64,000 nt of DNA from Leucobacter sp. OLIS6. GTDB taxonomy: Bacteria > Actinomycetota > Actinomycetes > Actinomycetales > Microbacteriaceae. The notes under the pieces were generated by a model. That model made no database searches. It was not told where the DNA came from and saw only the letters and a program-made list of their open reading frames with translations. Positions 16,971-25,818 of the stretch are shown piece after piece (position 1 is the first letter of the stretch; each line of letters starts with the position of its first letter). The stretch is taken from positions 1 to 64,000 of the forward strand of contig NZ_MRAV01000010.1 in assembly GCF_002752355.1 (NCBI RefSeq), given 5' to 3'. The position numbers and the translations under genes are program-made.

Positions 16971-17872
16971 AGCGCAATACGCGTCTCGGCCTGATCGCAG
17001 GGGCGGTCTCCGTCGGCCTGCTCGGTTCGGCTGTCGCTGCGTTCGCGCTCTGGCAGGCGACCGCCGGAGCGTCGACCCCCGGCTTCGCGATCGGCGGCGT
17101 GAACTTCTCCGCAGTCGGCGGCCCGAACGGGGATCGCGCGACGTCCGAGGGCGGGGCCCCGGTCACGGTGACGCTTCCGGGCAAGACGGTGATCGAGGTG
17201 CTCGAGCAGGACGCCGTGAACGCGGAGCCCGTCATCTGGCGCTTCACCGCGACGGGTTCGGCGCTCGGCATCACGGGCCTCGACTACACCGTCTCGGTGA
17301 GCGAGCAGAACGGAAAGGGAGGCAGTTACGATCTCTCCTCCGGCATCGCGAAGCCGGGCACCGTGCTCGAGGGCTCCACCATGAAGGTCTACCGCGCCGC
17401 GGCCGGCGGGGATTGCTCTGCCGTCCCGGCGACGCCGAAGCCGGCCGAGGGCGAGAGCCCGCGCAACGTCTACCTGTACGAGACCTCCGACGTGCAACTG
17501 CAGGCCGCCGGCGCCGCGCAGGACGGCGCCGAGACCGAGCAGGAGTGGTGCGTCGCCCTCGACTGGAACGACGCGCTCGACGGCATGTACGTCAACGACG
17601 TGCAGGTGACGGGGATCGCCGAGAACGGCAGCACCAACGGCGCGATGTCCCGGTGGCACGCCGCGGTCGGCTTCCCGCCGTCGCTCGACCTGATGGGCAC
17701 CTACCGCAACCGAGCCCTCGTCGAGGGCATCGCGGAGGACACGACGAAGGCGAAGTCCCGCGCCGACTGGCACGCCGACGTCTACCCGGATCCCTCGGGC
17801 GAACCCGACATCGTGATCAGCCTCGATCCGATCGTCACGAGCCTGAACCCCGCGATCGATCCCCGCGACTGA
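16967..17872 (+). CDS. SipW-dependent surface protein B
   Basis: This 301-residue secreted protein also has the alternate signal: MKRNTRLGLIAGAVSVGLLG leads into AAFALWQATAGAS and the less conserved GFAIGGVNFSAVGG. The mature domain is larger than in its neighbours and contains two cysteines (GDCSAVP near residue 146 and EWCVALDW near 193) that could form a disulfide. It overlaps protein A by 4 bp and is followed by an 83-bp gap before protein C. It is likely a minor or capping component of the same surface structure, inferred only from the signal type and operon position. Confidence 0.78.
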   Translation: MKRNTRLGLIAGAVSVGLLGSAVAAFALWQATAGASTPGFAIGGVNFSAVGGPNGDRATSEGGAPVTVTLPGKTVIEVLEQDAVNAEPVIWRFTATGSALGITGLDYTVSVSEQNGKGGSYDLSSGIAKPGTVLEGSTMKVYRAAAGGDCSAVPATPKPAEGESPRNVYLYETSDVQLQAAGAAQDGAETEQEWCVALDWNDALDGMYVNDVQVTGIAENGSTNGAMSRWHAAVGFPPSLDLMGTYRNRALVEGIAEDTTKAKSRADWHADVYPDPSGEPDIVISLDPIVTSLNPAIDPRD

Positions 17873-17955
17873 TCGCGCCCCGCAGACCCGACCCCGTCGA
17901 CGAGCGCCGACGAGGTCACGACTTCCCGCGCTCACCCACACACAGAAGGAACACC

Positions 17956-18777
17956 ATGACCAACATGTCGAACACCAACGATCAGATCATCATCGTCCAG
18001 GAGTCGAAGAAGCGTCGCAAGGGCCTGATCTGGGCCGCCGCCGGCGCCACCGCGCTCCTCGCGGGCGGATCGACCTTCGCCCTCTGGTCGGCGAACGACA
18101 CCTTCACGGGCGGCACCGTGACCGCCGGTGACCTGAACATCGAGCAGCTCGCCGACACCTCGTTCTGGGACGTCTCGAACGACCGCGTCGACGCCACCGA
18201 GACCGTGGGCGCGACCGACGGCTCGCAGCTCGGCCACAAGATCGACGACGTGAAGACCTGGCGTATGGCTCCCGGCGACAAGCTGGCCGCATCGTTCGAG
18301 GCGACCGTGACCCTCGACGGCGACAACCTCGTCGGCCGGGTCGGCATCGACGGCCTCGACAAGCTCGACAGCAAGATCACCGGAATGAACTACAGCTACG
18401 AGGTCTACTACGGCGACGAGCTGCTCGTGAAGGAGACCGCTCTGCCGACCGAGGCCGACGCGCCGCTGATGTACCTCTCGGCTCCGGTCGCCGGCCAGGC
18501 GTCGGGCGCCGATGATGCCAAGAACGGCGTGCTCGGTGCGACCGCTGCCGTGAGCGGCGCCGAGGCCCAGAAGGCCGTCTTCGGCATGCCCGCCACGACC
18601 GCCGACCTGAACGTCGTCATCTACGCCTCGTTCTACGAGGACAAGGACGGCGACTTCCGCTACCAGGCCACCGACGCCACCGTTGCGGATCGCACCGACG
18701 TCACCCTGGCCGACACCCTCGCCGACCTGACCGTCTCGGTCTCGCAGGTCCGCGACACGGGCGCTCAGTTCAAGTAA
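17956..18777 (+). CDS. SipW-dependent surface protein C (probable TasA-like subunit)
   Basis: This 273-residue protein has the most canonical alternate signal peptide of the three: a KKRRKG n-region, then LIWAAAGATALLAGGSTFALW and TFTGGTVTAGDLNIE. The mature domain has the camelysin/TasA pattern (MAPGDKLAASFEATVTLDGDNLVGRVG) and a central Ala/Gly-rich stretch. It has no cysteines. An AAGGAAC ribosome site precedes the ATG at 17956, and a separate 83-bp leader suggests it may be expressed at a different level from A and B, as a major fibre subunit would be. A terminator follows. Confidence 0.82.
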   Translation: MTNMSNTNDQIIIVQESKKRRKGLIWAAAGATALLAGGSTFALWSANDTFTGGTVTAGDLNIEQLADTSFWDVSNDRVDATETVGATDGSQLGHKIDDVKTWRMAPGDKLAASFEATVTLDGDNLVGRVGIDGLDKLDSKITGMNYSYEVYYGDELLVKETALPTEADAPLMYLSAPVAGQASGADDAKNGVLGATAAVSGAEAQKAVFGMPATTADLNVVIYASFYEDKDGDFRYQATDATVADRTDVTLADTLADLTVSVSQVRDTGAQFK

Positions 18778-18792
18778 GCCCCACCCCGCACC

Positions 18793-18833
18793 CGGGTCGG
18801 GATCGGCGCAGTCTCCGCGCGGATCCCGGCCCG
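18793..18833 (+). terminator. Terminator after surface protein C
   Basis: A 12-bp stem (CGGGTCGGGATC at 18793-18804 with 18822-18833, one G-U pair) and a 17-base loop are followed by TTTGCCGTTT, 15 bp after the stop. Confidence 0.65.
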
Positions 18834-18896
18834 TTTGCCGTTTCCGGGCGCTCTTCGTATGCGATCCGGACGCGTTGGAATGTTGGAATACGGAAA

Positions 18897-18935
18897 CAGC
18901 GGAGCCCCGCGGACATCGTCCGCGGGGCTCCGCTG
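18897..18935 (-). terminator. Terminator for the PepSY lipoprotein gene
   Basis: A perfect 18-bp stem (18897-18914 with 18918-18935) has a 3-base loop. On the minus strand it is followed by TTTCCGTATTCC and it lies 24 bp beyond the PepSY stop. It could also back up the plus-strand terminator. Confidence 0.8.
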
Positions 18936-18958
18936 CGTTCGGGTCCGGTCTGCCCGGG

Positions 18959-19555
18959 TCAGCGATCGACGCCGAGCACGGCGCCGGAGCGGGCATCGAT
19001 GTCGACCTCGCGCTCACCCTGGTCGGTGGCGACCTCCACCTGAAAGCGGAGCGCATTGTCCGAGTGCTCGAGGTTCCACGAGCGTGCCGCGCCGGGGACC
19101 TCCTGCACCGCGCGGGCCATCGCCTCGGCGGGATCGATGAGGTCGGCGATCACGATCTTCGCTTCGGCCTTCGCCTCGCGGTCGAGTGCCTTCGAATCCG
19201 AGCGGACGAACTCGCCGGTCGTCGCAGAGATCTCGATCTCGTGCTCGCGGTCGGCCGTCCGGATCTCGAACTGGTAGCGCAGCTCGCCCCGTTCCGTATC
19301 GAGCTCGGCCGACAGCAGGTCGCCGGGGACGCGCTTCTGGGCAGTGGCGAGCGCGTCCGCGAGCGACACGGCGGGCTGCTCATCGGCCAGGTCGATCGAG
19401 GCCCCCGGCGAGGCGTTCGACGGGGACTCGGAGGCGGTGCTTGTGGGGCTCGGCGAGGGGCTTCCCGCGTCGGAGCCCGGGGCCGAGCAACCGACCAGGG
19501 TCGAGCCGAGCAGCAGCGCGACGGTCGCGGAAGCGAGCGTGAGGGGGCGTTGCAT
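18959..19555 (-). CDS. PepSY-domain lipoprotein
   Basis: This 198-residue lipoprotein has lipobox LVGC (Cys23) and a Ser/Pro/Thr-rich linker (about 28-50), followed by two PepSY domains: one around AVSLADALATAQKRVPGDL to FEIRTADREHEIEISATTG, the second around IDPAEAMARAVQEVPG to EREVDIDARSG. Each shows the family pattern of a helix followed by strands ending in D/E-x-G. PepSY domains are known or proposed to inhibit proteases or modulate extracytoplasmic enzymes. It points toward the surface-protein genes and is divergent from the LuxR regulator, so it may restrain proteolysis of the fibre system or of SipW; this is inference. Confidence 0.82.
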   Translation of the reverse strand: MQRPLTLASATVALLLGSTLVGCSAPGSDAGSPSPSPTSTASESPSNASPGASIDLADEQPAVSLADALATAQKRVPGDLLSAELDTERGELRYQFEIRTADREHEIEISATTGEFVRSDSKALDREAKAEAKIVIADLIDPAEAMARAVQEVPGAARSWNLEHSDNALRFQVEVATDQGEREVDIDARSGAVLGVDR

Positions 19556-19882
19556 TGTGTCAATCTCCTTGAAGGTCCGTAAATGTATTATCTTGCATTT
19601 CTAGAATAAGCGAATAAGCTGAGGGTAATCGGGGATCTCGGGGAATTCAGTATGAGGCGCAAATTCGCGTGTATTCATTCTGAGAAGGTCGCCCGATGGG
19701 TGTCTATCCCCCTACTGGGCCGGTGTCGCCTACTGAATCTCAAAGGCTGCCGTACCTAATTCGGAAAAACCATGCGCCGAACGCTCGGTGCCTCCATACC
19801 ATCATCAAGTCCTGCCCGGCTCTCGGGCGCTCTGAAATGCTGACCGGGGAGATGGCGATATTCGGTGAACGGTGGAATCGAA
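19556..19882. other. Divergent intergenic region, PepSY lipoprotein / LuxR regulator
   Basis: This 327-bp stretch is noticeably richer in A and T than its surroundings (AAATGTATTATCTTGCATTTCTAGAATAAG begins at about 19581, on the PepSY side). It must hold the promoters of both divergent genes. CCTACTGAATCT at about 19729 partly resembles the motif found upstream of the CWB2 and beta-helix genes. I see no gene in it. Confidence 0.5.
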
Positions 19883-22555
19883 ATGGGGGATCTCGACGCG
19901 CTGCTGGGAAAAGCTTCGGAGGCGCCCCCCGACGGTGTTAGATTCGGGCCTGAGCCGTGGTGGCGGCGGAAGGCGGGGGAGACAGTGCTGGGTCGTGACC
20001 AAGAGTTGGAACGCGTCGTTCGGGTGCTCATGGCGGGCCGGAGCGTCGACGTCGTCGGCAGCCGCGGTAGCGGGCGCACCACGTTCCTGAACGAGCTGCA
20101 ATCGCGACTCGAGGAAGAAGGCTGGAACGTGCTGCCGGTGCGCGGGATCGCGTCGCTCAAGGCGCACCCGCTGGCCTCGCTCAATCTCTCGACGTTCCTC
20201 GGGGCGGAGCCCAGGAGCCAGGCGGCGGGGCTGCAGGAGACCGCTCGAGCGATCCGCGCGCGCCTGCAGCAACCGAGGTCGGTCGTGGTCATCGACGACT
20301 GGGACGACCTCGACGAAGCCTCCTGGGGAGTGCTCGAAGCCGTGCGCCGGGACTCCGGGCAACTGGTCGAGCTCCCCGTCGTGCTGACCCGCCTGCGCGG
20401 AATGCACTCGGGTCAGACACCCAGCGGCCTCGTCACCTCGGCGGTCGACGCGAGCTATCTGCTCGACCTCGATCCGCTCCGATTCGAATACCTGGAGCAG
20501 ACGATCGAGCGTCGTCTCGGCGGTCCCGTCGAAGCGGAGACCATGAGCCGGATCTACGCGAAGTCCGGCAGCAACGTGGGCCTCGCGCTCGCGCTCGTCG
20601 ACGCGACGGCCGAGGAGGGCCGACTGCGCTTTGTCGAGGGGGAGTGGAGCTCCGACGGCGATCTCTGGAGCTCGGCGCTCCGCGACGTCATCGAGATGCA
20701 CCTGGAGAACCTCGCGCCCGCGGCCCGCGACTCCCTCGAGATCATCGCGATGACCGGAGCCATCGACGTCGGGACGGTGCGCAAGCTCGTGGACTGGGAG
20801 ACGCTGGAGCACCTGGAGGAACGGGGCATGGTGGTCTTCGTCCCGGGGGCCACGAGCAACCTCGTGACGGTGGTGCCTCCGCTGCTCGTCGAGTACTTCC
20901 GGCACGAACCGCTCTCGGCTCGGAGGATCCGCCTGACGGAACTGATCGTCGAGCGGCTCGGCGGGAGCGGATCCGCGACCGCGATGATCGCCGAGCGGTT
21001 CAGCCCGCAGGTCATGCAGCAGGACCACGTCTCGATGTTCGCCGGCCTGCTGCGCGAGCGCGAGCGCGCGCAGCGCATCGTCGCCGGCTTCGAGTGGGAT
21101 TCGCAGCCGAGCGCGGAGACCGCCGTCCGTTACCTCCGCGTGCTGGTGCAGGGGCGGAGCGCCGCGGTCCAGACCGCGGTGCGGAAGCTGCTCGCCGATT
21201 CGGCGGGGATCTCCGGTGATCCGGAGAGCCTCGCAGTCCTGCGCGTGCTGCACGCGGAGTGGGTGGGGCACGTCGACGGGAGCTTCGACGAGGCGATGCG
21301 CCTGCTGCGCGAGGACCGCGAGGCGCTCGGGGTCTACGAACGCCTGCTGGACGCCGCCGAGGTGCGGATCCGGATCTCGCTGGAGACGGTCCCCAAGGAC
21401 GCCGGCGAACTGCTCGAGGTGACGGAGGACCTGCCGAACCGGGTGCAGCTCGATCTGCTGGAGACCCAGATGCTCGTGCTCACGAGCCGGTGCCGGTTCT
21501 CGGACGCCGAGCGGGTGTACGCCGAGATCCAAGCGCTGGGTCCGAACCTCGACCGGTGGCGCCCGCGCGTCCTGCGCGGGATCGCGCTCGTGGCGCAGGG
21601 ACGCCCGGAGGACGGGCGCCGGGTGCTCGAGCGCGGGCTGCGCGAGGCGCGGAGCTACCTCAACACCGAGGCGTTCTGGGGGTTCGGCGCCAGCCTCATG
21701 CTGTGCCACCTGCTGACGGGGGACGAGACGGCGCTGGGTGAACTGCTCGAGCTGCTGCACGGCGCGGGCGAGCCGATCCCGACTCCGCCCGGGCGGAAGC
21801 TCATGCTCCTGACGGCGAGCAGCATCACCGCGGCGAACCGCGGCCAGATGGGTCTGGTGAAGCGGAACCTGAAGGAGGTCTCGGCCCTCGAGAATCCGGA
21901 CGGCCCGTTCCCCGGCGAGAGCGCGGCCTGGACCCGAGTGCAGGCGCTCGTGCTCGCGGGCAAGCCGCAGAAGGCCGCCGAGGTGCTCTGGGACGCGGGG
22001 CGCGTGCTCGTGCAGCGCGGCTCGGTCTTCGCGGGAGTGCACGCCGGGCTGGTCGCGATCGAGATCGAGCCGGGCCCCGAGCGCCTGGAAGCAGTGCTCG
22101 CCGATCTCGCACGATTGCCGGAAGCGACCGCGCTGCAGGCGCAGGGGCGCTACGCGGCCGCCCTGGTCTCGGAGGATCCGGACGACATGGAGTCGAGCGG
22201 CGACGAGCTGCGCGACCTCGGCGCCCTGGGCCTGGCGGTGGCGGCCTATCGGCACGCCGAACGGTGGTTCGTCGCTCGCGGACGATCGGACGCCCAGGAT
22301 CGCGTGCAGGATTCCGCGCAGGAGACGCTGAGCCGGGCGGGCGGCGCCAAGCTCGACAGCGCCCGCTTCAACACGACCGACCAGAACCTCTCGAAGCGGG
22401 AGCGCGAGGTCGCGACCCTCGCGGCGGCCGGGCTGTCGAACCAGGAGATCGCCGCGAGGCTGGTGCTCAGCGTCCGCACGGTCGAGAGCCACATGCACCG
22501 GATCATGCGCAAGCTCCAGATCAGCAGCCGGAGCGCGCTGCCCCAGGTGCTCTAG
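19883..22555 (+). CDS. Large LuxR-family transcriptional regulator with AAA/STAND ATPase domain
   Basis: This 890-residue regulator is of the MalT/LAL type. An N-terminal NTPase has a Walker A-like GSRGSGRTT at 59-67 (Arg replaces the usual Lys before Thr) and Walker B VVVIDDWDDL. A helical superhelix of TPR-like repeats covers about 380-780. The C-terminal LuxR HTH is at about 836-890 (LSKREREVATLAAAGLSNQ, then IAARLVLSVRTVESHMHRI). I start it at the ATG at 19883 after GGTGG; an in-frame GTG lies six codons upstream. Its position beside the PepSY lipoprotein and SipW locus suggests it controls surface-protein expression in response to an unknown ligand. Confidence 0.85.
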   Translation: MGDLDALLGKASEAPPDGVRFGPEPWWRRKAGETVLGRDQELERVVRVLMAGRSVDVVGSRGSGRTTFLNELQSRLEEEGWNVLPVRGIASLKAHPLASLNLSTFLGAEPRSQAAGLQETARAIRARLQQPRSVVVIDDWDDLDEASWGVLEAVRRDSGQLVELPVVLTRLRGMHSGQTPSGLVTSAVDASYLLDLDPLRFEYLEQTIERRLGGPVEAETMSRIYAKSGSNVGLALALVDATAEEGRLRFVEGEWSSDGDLWSSALRDVIEMHLENLAPAARDSLEIIAMTGAIDVGTVRKLVDWETLEHLEERGMVVFVPGATSNLVTVVPPLLVEYFRHEPLSARRIRLTELIVERLGGSGSATAMIAERFSPQVMQQDHVSMFAGLLRERERAQRIVAGFEWDSQPSAETAVRYLRVLVQGRSAAVQTAVRKLLADSAGISGDPESLAVLRVLHAEWVGHVDGSFDEAMRLLREDREALGVYERLLDAAEVRIRISLETVPKDAGELLEVTEDLPNRVQLDLLETQMLVLTSRCRFSDAERVYAEIQALGPNLDRWRPRVLRGIALVAQGRPEDGRRVLERGLREARSYLNTEAFWGFGASLMLCHLLTGDETALGELLELLHGAGEPIPTPPGRKLMLLTASSITAANRGQMGLVKRNLKEVSALENPDGPFPGESAAWTRVQALVLAGKPQKAAEVLWDAGRVLVQRGSVFAGVHAGLVAIEIEPGPERLEAVLADLARLPEATALQAQGRYAAALVSEDPDDMESSGDELRDLGALGLAVAAYRHAERWFVARGRSDAQDRVQDSAQETLSRAGGAKLDSARFNTTDQNLSKREREVATLAAAGLSNQEIAARLVLSVRTVESHMHRIMRKLQISSRSALPQVL

Positions 22556-22759
22556 CGGACCGCTTTGCGTCCCATCACCCCTGAGAAACACGAGCCCGGC
22601 GGGTGCCCGAACACCCAAATCGGGCGAAATTCACCGAAATACCGCGGTTTTTGCCGCGGCGTGGGGTAGATTCGGACGCGATCAACCGATCGATCCCCGC
22701 ATCAGGGGAACTTGCACACGATCAGAGGTCCGCACCCGGCGGCCCTGGGAGGACAGGAC

Positions 22760-23038
22760 ATGTCACTGAACAAGACTGAGCTCGTTGCCAAGATCGCTGC
22801 CGAGACCGGCCAGAGCCAGGCCGCCGTTGCCAGCGTCGTCGACGGGCTGTTCGCCGCGGTCTCCGAGACCGTCGCCGACGGCGGCAAGGTTTCGATCCCC
22901 GGCTGGATCTCGTTCGAGACCGCGACCACCGCTGCTCGCACGGGCCGCAACCCCCGCACCGGCGAGTCGATCGCGATCCCCGCTGGCAAGCGCGTCAAGG
23001 TGTCGGTCGGCAGCAAGCTGAAGGCAGCCGTCAAGTAG
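22760..23038 (+). CDS. hup: DNA-binding protein HU
   Basis: This 92-residue HU has the conserved MSLNKTELVAKIAAETG N-terminus, GWISFETATTAARTGRNPRTGES spanning the beta arm, and the closing IPAGKRVKVSVGSKLKAAVK. It is a nucleoid-compacting dimer. I start it at the ATG at 22760 after GGGAGGACAGGAC; 16 further codons are open upstream but are not conserved. Unlike mycobacterial HU it has no long Lys/Ala-rich tail. A strong terminator follows. Confidence 0.95.
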   Translation: MSLNKTELVAKIAAETGQSQAAVASVVDGLFAAVSETVADGGKVSIPGWISFETATTAARTGRNPRTGESIAIPAGKRVKVSVGSKLKAAVK

Positions 23039-23047
23039 GTACGGCCT

Positions 23048-23084
23048 CGAAGAAGCCCCCGGCCCTCGGCCGGGGGCTTCTTCG
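23048..23084 (+). terminator. Terminator after HU
   Basis: A perfect 17-bp stem (23048-23064 with 23068-23084, containing GAAGCCCCCGGCC) with a CTC loop ends in TTCTTCG, 10 bp after the stop. Confidence 0.88.
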
Positions 23085-23109
23085 CATCTGGGCCGCGTAG
23101 GCTGGTGCG

Positions 23110-25104
23110 GTGCCCCGTAATCTGCGCGTGATCGCCCCTGCCGTGCTGCTCGCCGTCGCCCTCGCGACGCTGTTCATCGGACTGAGCATCGGTGGCGGCG
23201 CCGACGAGCGCACACTGCTCGATCCGGGCGCCGTCGTGCGCTACGGCCTGCCGATCTCGCGCACCATCGTCAACATCGCCTGCGCCGGCCTCATCGGGGC
23301 CGTGGTCACGGCCGTCTGGTCGCTCACCCCGGGCAAGCCCGAGCAGCGCATCGCGCTCGACTTCGCCGCGGCCTCCGGTGCGGTGCTCACCGTCGCCTCC
23401 GCCGCGACCCTCCTCTTCGCCTACGTCGACGTCTCGGGCAAGGCGTTCTCGACCGACGCCTCGTTCGGGGCGGGCCTCGCCCAGTTCGTCACCGAGATCG
23501 AGCTGGGCCGCCTCTGGCTCATCGAGCTGCTGCTCGCCGCGGCGACCACGGTCATGTGCTTCGCGATCCGCGAGCGCCGCATGCAGTTGCTCGTGCTGGT
23601 CGCCGCGCTCAGCACCACCCTCCCCTTCGCGTTCCAGGGGCACGCAGCGGGGGCGTCGGGGCACGCGCTCGCCGTCAACTCCCTCCTGGTGCACCTGCTC
23701 GGCGCGGCGGTCTGGCTCGGCGGGCTGCTCACGCTCCTGATCCTTGCGCGCACGGTCGACAAGCAGCGGCTCTCCGAGCTCGTGCGCCGCTACTCGCCGC
23801 TCGCGCTCTTCGCCTTCGTCGGCGTGGCCGCGTCCGGCGTCGTGAGCGCCTGGGTGCGCCTCGGCAGCCTCGACGCACTGCTGAACACCGGCTACGGTCA
23901 GCTCGTGCTGCTGAAGACCCTCGCGCTGATCCTGCTCGGCGGCTTCGGCGCGATCCAGCGCGAACGCCTGATCCCGCGCATCGCCGGGCCGAAGGGCGGC
24001 CGCATCTTCGTCTGGTTCGCGGTCGCCGAGCTCGCCGTGATGGGCTTCGCCAGCGGCATCGCGGCCGCGCTCGGCCGCACCGCACCGCCGGTCTCGCAGG
24101 AACCGGTGCGCGACGCCGACACCCTGCTGCCGCCGGCCGAGTGGCTGACGGGCGACAAGCTGCCGCCCGAATTCACTCCGATGAGCTACTTCACGGCCTG
24201 GAAGTTCGACCTCGCCTGGGTGCTCGTCTGCGTGTTCGCCGCCGCGCTCTACCTCGCCGGCGTGTGGCGGCTGTCGCGTCGCGGCGACCGCTGGTCGATC
24301 GGGCGCACGCTCGCCTGGCTCGCGGGCCTCGCGATGCTGTTCTACACGACGAACGGGGCCTTCAACGCCTACGAGCAGACGCTGTTCAGCGTGCACATGC
24401 TCGGGCACATGATGCTGACGATGCTCATCCCGCTCGTGCTCGTGCTCGGCGCTCCGGTGACGCTCGCGCTGCGCGCGACGGAGAAGCGCGACGACGGCTC
24501 GTGGGGCGGGCGCGAGTGGATCATGTGGATGGTGCAGACGCCGTACTCGAAGGTCATCACGCATCCGGCGGTCGCCGCGGTGGTGTTCGCGGGCTCGCTC
24601 TGGATCTTCTACTTCACCCCGGTGTTCCGCTGGGCCATGACCGAGCACCTCGGCCACCAGTGGATGATCATCCACTTCCTCATCTCGGGCTACCTGTTCA
24701 GCCTCTCGATGGTCGGCATCGATCCGGTGCCCTACCGGTTCCCGTATCCGCTGCGCCTCGTGACGCTGTTCGCCACGATGGCGTCGCACGCCTTCTTCGG
24801 CGTGACGATCATGACGGGCAACGGGCTGATGCTGGCCGACTGGTTCGGCGCGATGGGACGCACCTGGGGTGCGCCGCCGCTCGAGGATCAGAACCTGGGC
24901 GGCGGCATCGCCTGGGGCATCGGCGAGCTGCCGACGCTCGCGCTCGCGCTCGTGGTCACCGTGCAGTGGTCGCGCAGCGACGCCCGCGAGCAGAAGCGGC
25001 GGGATCGCGCCGCGGATCGCTCGGGCGAGGCGGAGCTGCAGGAGTACAACGCGATGCTCGCCGCGCAGGCGGAGCGGGACGCGCGGACCGCGCGCAAACG
25101 GTAG
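23110..25104 (+). CDS. CopD / CtaG fusion: copper transport and cytochrome c oxidase assembly protein
   Basis: This 664-residue polytopic membrane protein joins two domains. The N-terminal half (about 1-330) has the CopD pattern of copper-resistance permeases (GHAAGASGHALAVNSLLVHLLGAA, with paired His). The C-terminal half (about 365-640) is caa3-type CtaG (NGAFNAYEQTLFSVHMLGHM, then LGHQWMIIHFLISGYLF). The fusion is common in actinobacteria and is thought to move copper for insertion into the oxidase. The start is GTG at 23110, 26 bp past the HU terminator. The C-terminus is a charged helix (EYNAMLAAQAERDARTARKR). Confidence 0.9.
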   Translation: MPRNLRVIAPAVLLAVALATLFIGLSIGGGADERTLLDPGAVVRYGLPISRTIVNIACAGLIGAVVTAVWSLTPGKPEQRIALDFAAASGAVLTVASAATLLFAYVDVSGKAFSTDASFGAGLAQFVTEIELGRLWLIELLLAAATTVMCFAIRERRMQLLVLVAALSTTLPFAFQGHAAGASGHALAVNSLLVHLLGAAVWLGGLLTLLILARTVDKQRLSELVRRYSPLALFAFVGVAASGVVSAWVRLGSLDALLNTGYGQLVLLKTLALILLGGFGAIQRERLIPRIAGPKGGRIFVWFAVAELAVMGFASGIAAALGRTAPPVSQEPVRDADTLLPPAEWLTGDKLPPEFTPMSYFTAWKFDLAWVLVCVFAAALYLAGVWRLSRRGDRWSIGRTLAWLAGLAMLFYTTNGAFNAYEQTLFSVHMLGHMMLTMLIPLVLVLGAPVTLALRATEKRDDGSWGGREWIMWMVQTPYSKVITHPAVAAVVFAGSLWIFYFTPVFRWAMTEHLGHQWMIIHFLISGYLFSLSMVGIDPVPYRFPYPLRLVTLFATMASHAFFGVTIMTGNGLMLADWFGAMGRTWGAPPLEDQNLGGGIAWGIGELPTLALALVVTVQWSRSDAREQKRRDRAADRSGEAELQEYNAMLAAQAERDARTARKR

Positions 25105-25108
25105 CGGG

Positions 25109-25133
25109 CCGGGGTCGGTGAGGCCGACCCCGG
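25109..25133. terminator. Bidirectional terminator between CopD/CtaG and dcd
   Basis: A 10-bp perfect stem (CCGGGGTCGG at 25109-25118 with 25124-25133) has a TGAGG loop and lies in the 42-bp space between convergent stops. Confidence 0.7.
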
Positions 25134-25146
25134 GGCTCGGCCCGGG

Positions 25147-25752
25147 CTACTGCCCCGGCGAGCCCTCCGCGGTGACGGTGACGTCGGTGCGGTGGAAGTT
25201 CTGGAACGAGCGCGACGCGGTCGGGCCGCGCTGGCCGAGGTAGCGCGAGTAGGTCGCACCGGCGCCGTAGGGGCGCTCCGCTGCGGACGACAGGCGGAAG
25301 AAGCAGAGCTGGCCGATCTTCATGCCGGGCCACAGGCGGATCGGCAGGGTGGCGACGTTCGAGAGCTCGAGCGTGACGTGCCCCTCGAAGCCGGGATCGA
25401 TGAAGCCGGCGGTCGAGTGGGTGAGTAGGCCGAGGCGACCGAGCGAGCTCTTGCCCTCGAGCCGGGCCGCGATGTCGTCGGGCAGCGAGACCTTCTCGAA
25501 GGTGGAGCCGAGCACGAACTCGCCCGGGTGCAGAATGAAGCCCTCGGCGGGGTCGACCTCGATGAGCCGGGTCAGTTCGGGCTGTTCCTCGGCCGGGTCG
25601 ATGACCGCGTACTTGTGGTTGTCGAAGAGCCGGAAGTAGCGGTCGAGCCGCACGTCGACGCTCGACGGCTGCACCATCGAGGCTTCGCTCGGCGCGAGCC
25701 CGATGCGACCGGAGGCGAGTTCGGCGTTGATATCGCGATCTGAGAGCAGCAC
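25147..25752 (-). CDS. dcd: dCTP deaminase
   Basis: This 201-residue enzyme converts dCTP to dUTP (or directly to dUMP in bifunctional actinobacterial forms) for thymidylate synthesis. [12 protein letters not shown] begins it, and [18 protein letters not shown] plus [15 protein letters not shown] contain the active-site Ser, Arg and catalytic Glu. The C-terminal [13 protein letters not shown] is the lid that closes over the nucleotide. The length fits the family (about 190-200). It is convergent with the copper protein gene and stands alone. Confidence 0.95.
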   Translation of the reverse strand: MLLSDRDINAELASGRIGLAPSEASMVQPSSVDVRLDRYFRLFDNHKYAVIDPAEEQPELTRLIEVDPAEGFILHPGEFVLGSTFEKVSLPDDIAARLEGKSSLGRLGLLTHSTAGFIDPGFEGHVTLELSNVATLPIRLWPGMKIGQLCFFRLSSAAERPYGAGATYSRYLGQRGPTASRSFQNFHRTDVTVTAEGSPGQ

Positions 25753-25818
25753 GGGAACGATCCTACCCGGCGGGACCGTTCCCGTGCCGTGCCCGGAGCG
25801 GCTTCGCCCGGGCGGCCC

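Noticed and set aside
19805..22618. A 937-codon minus-strand frame opposite the LuxR regulator
   Set aside because: The plus-strand frame has Walker motifs and a LuxR HTH; the antisense product is low-complexity and without motifs.
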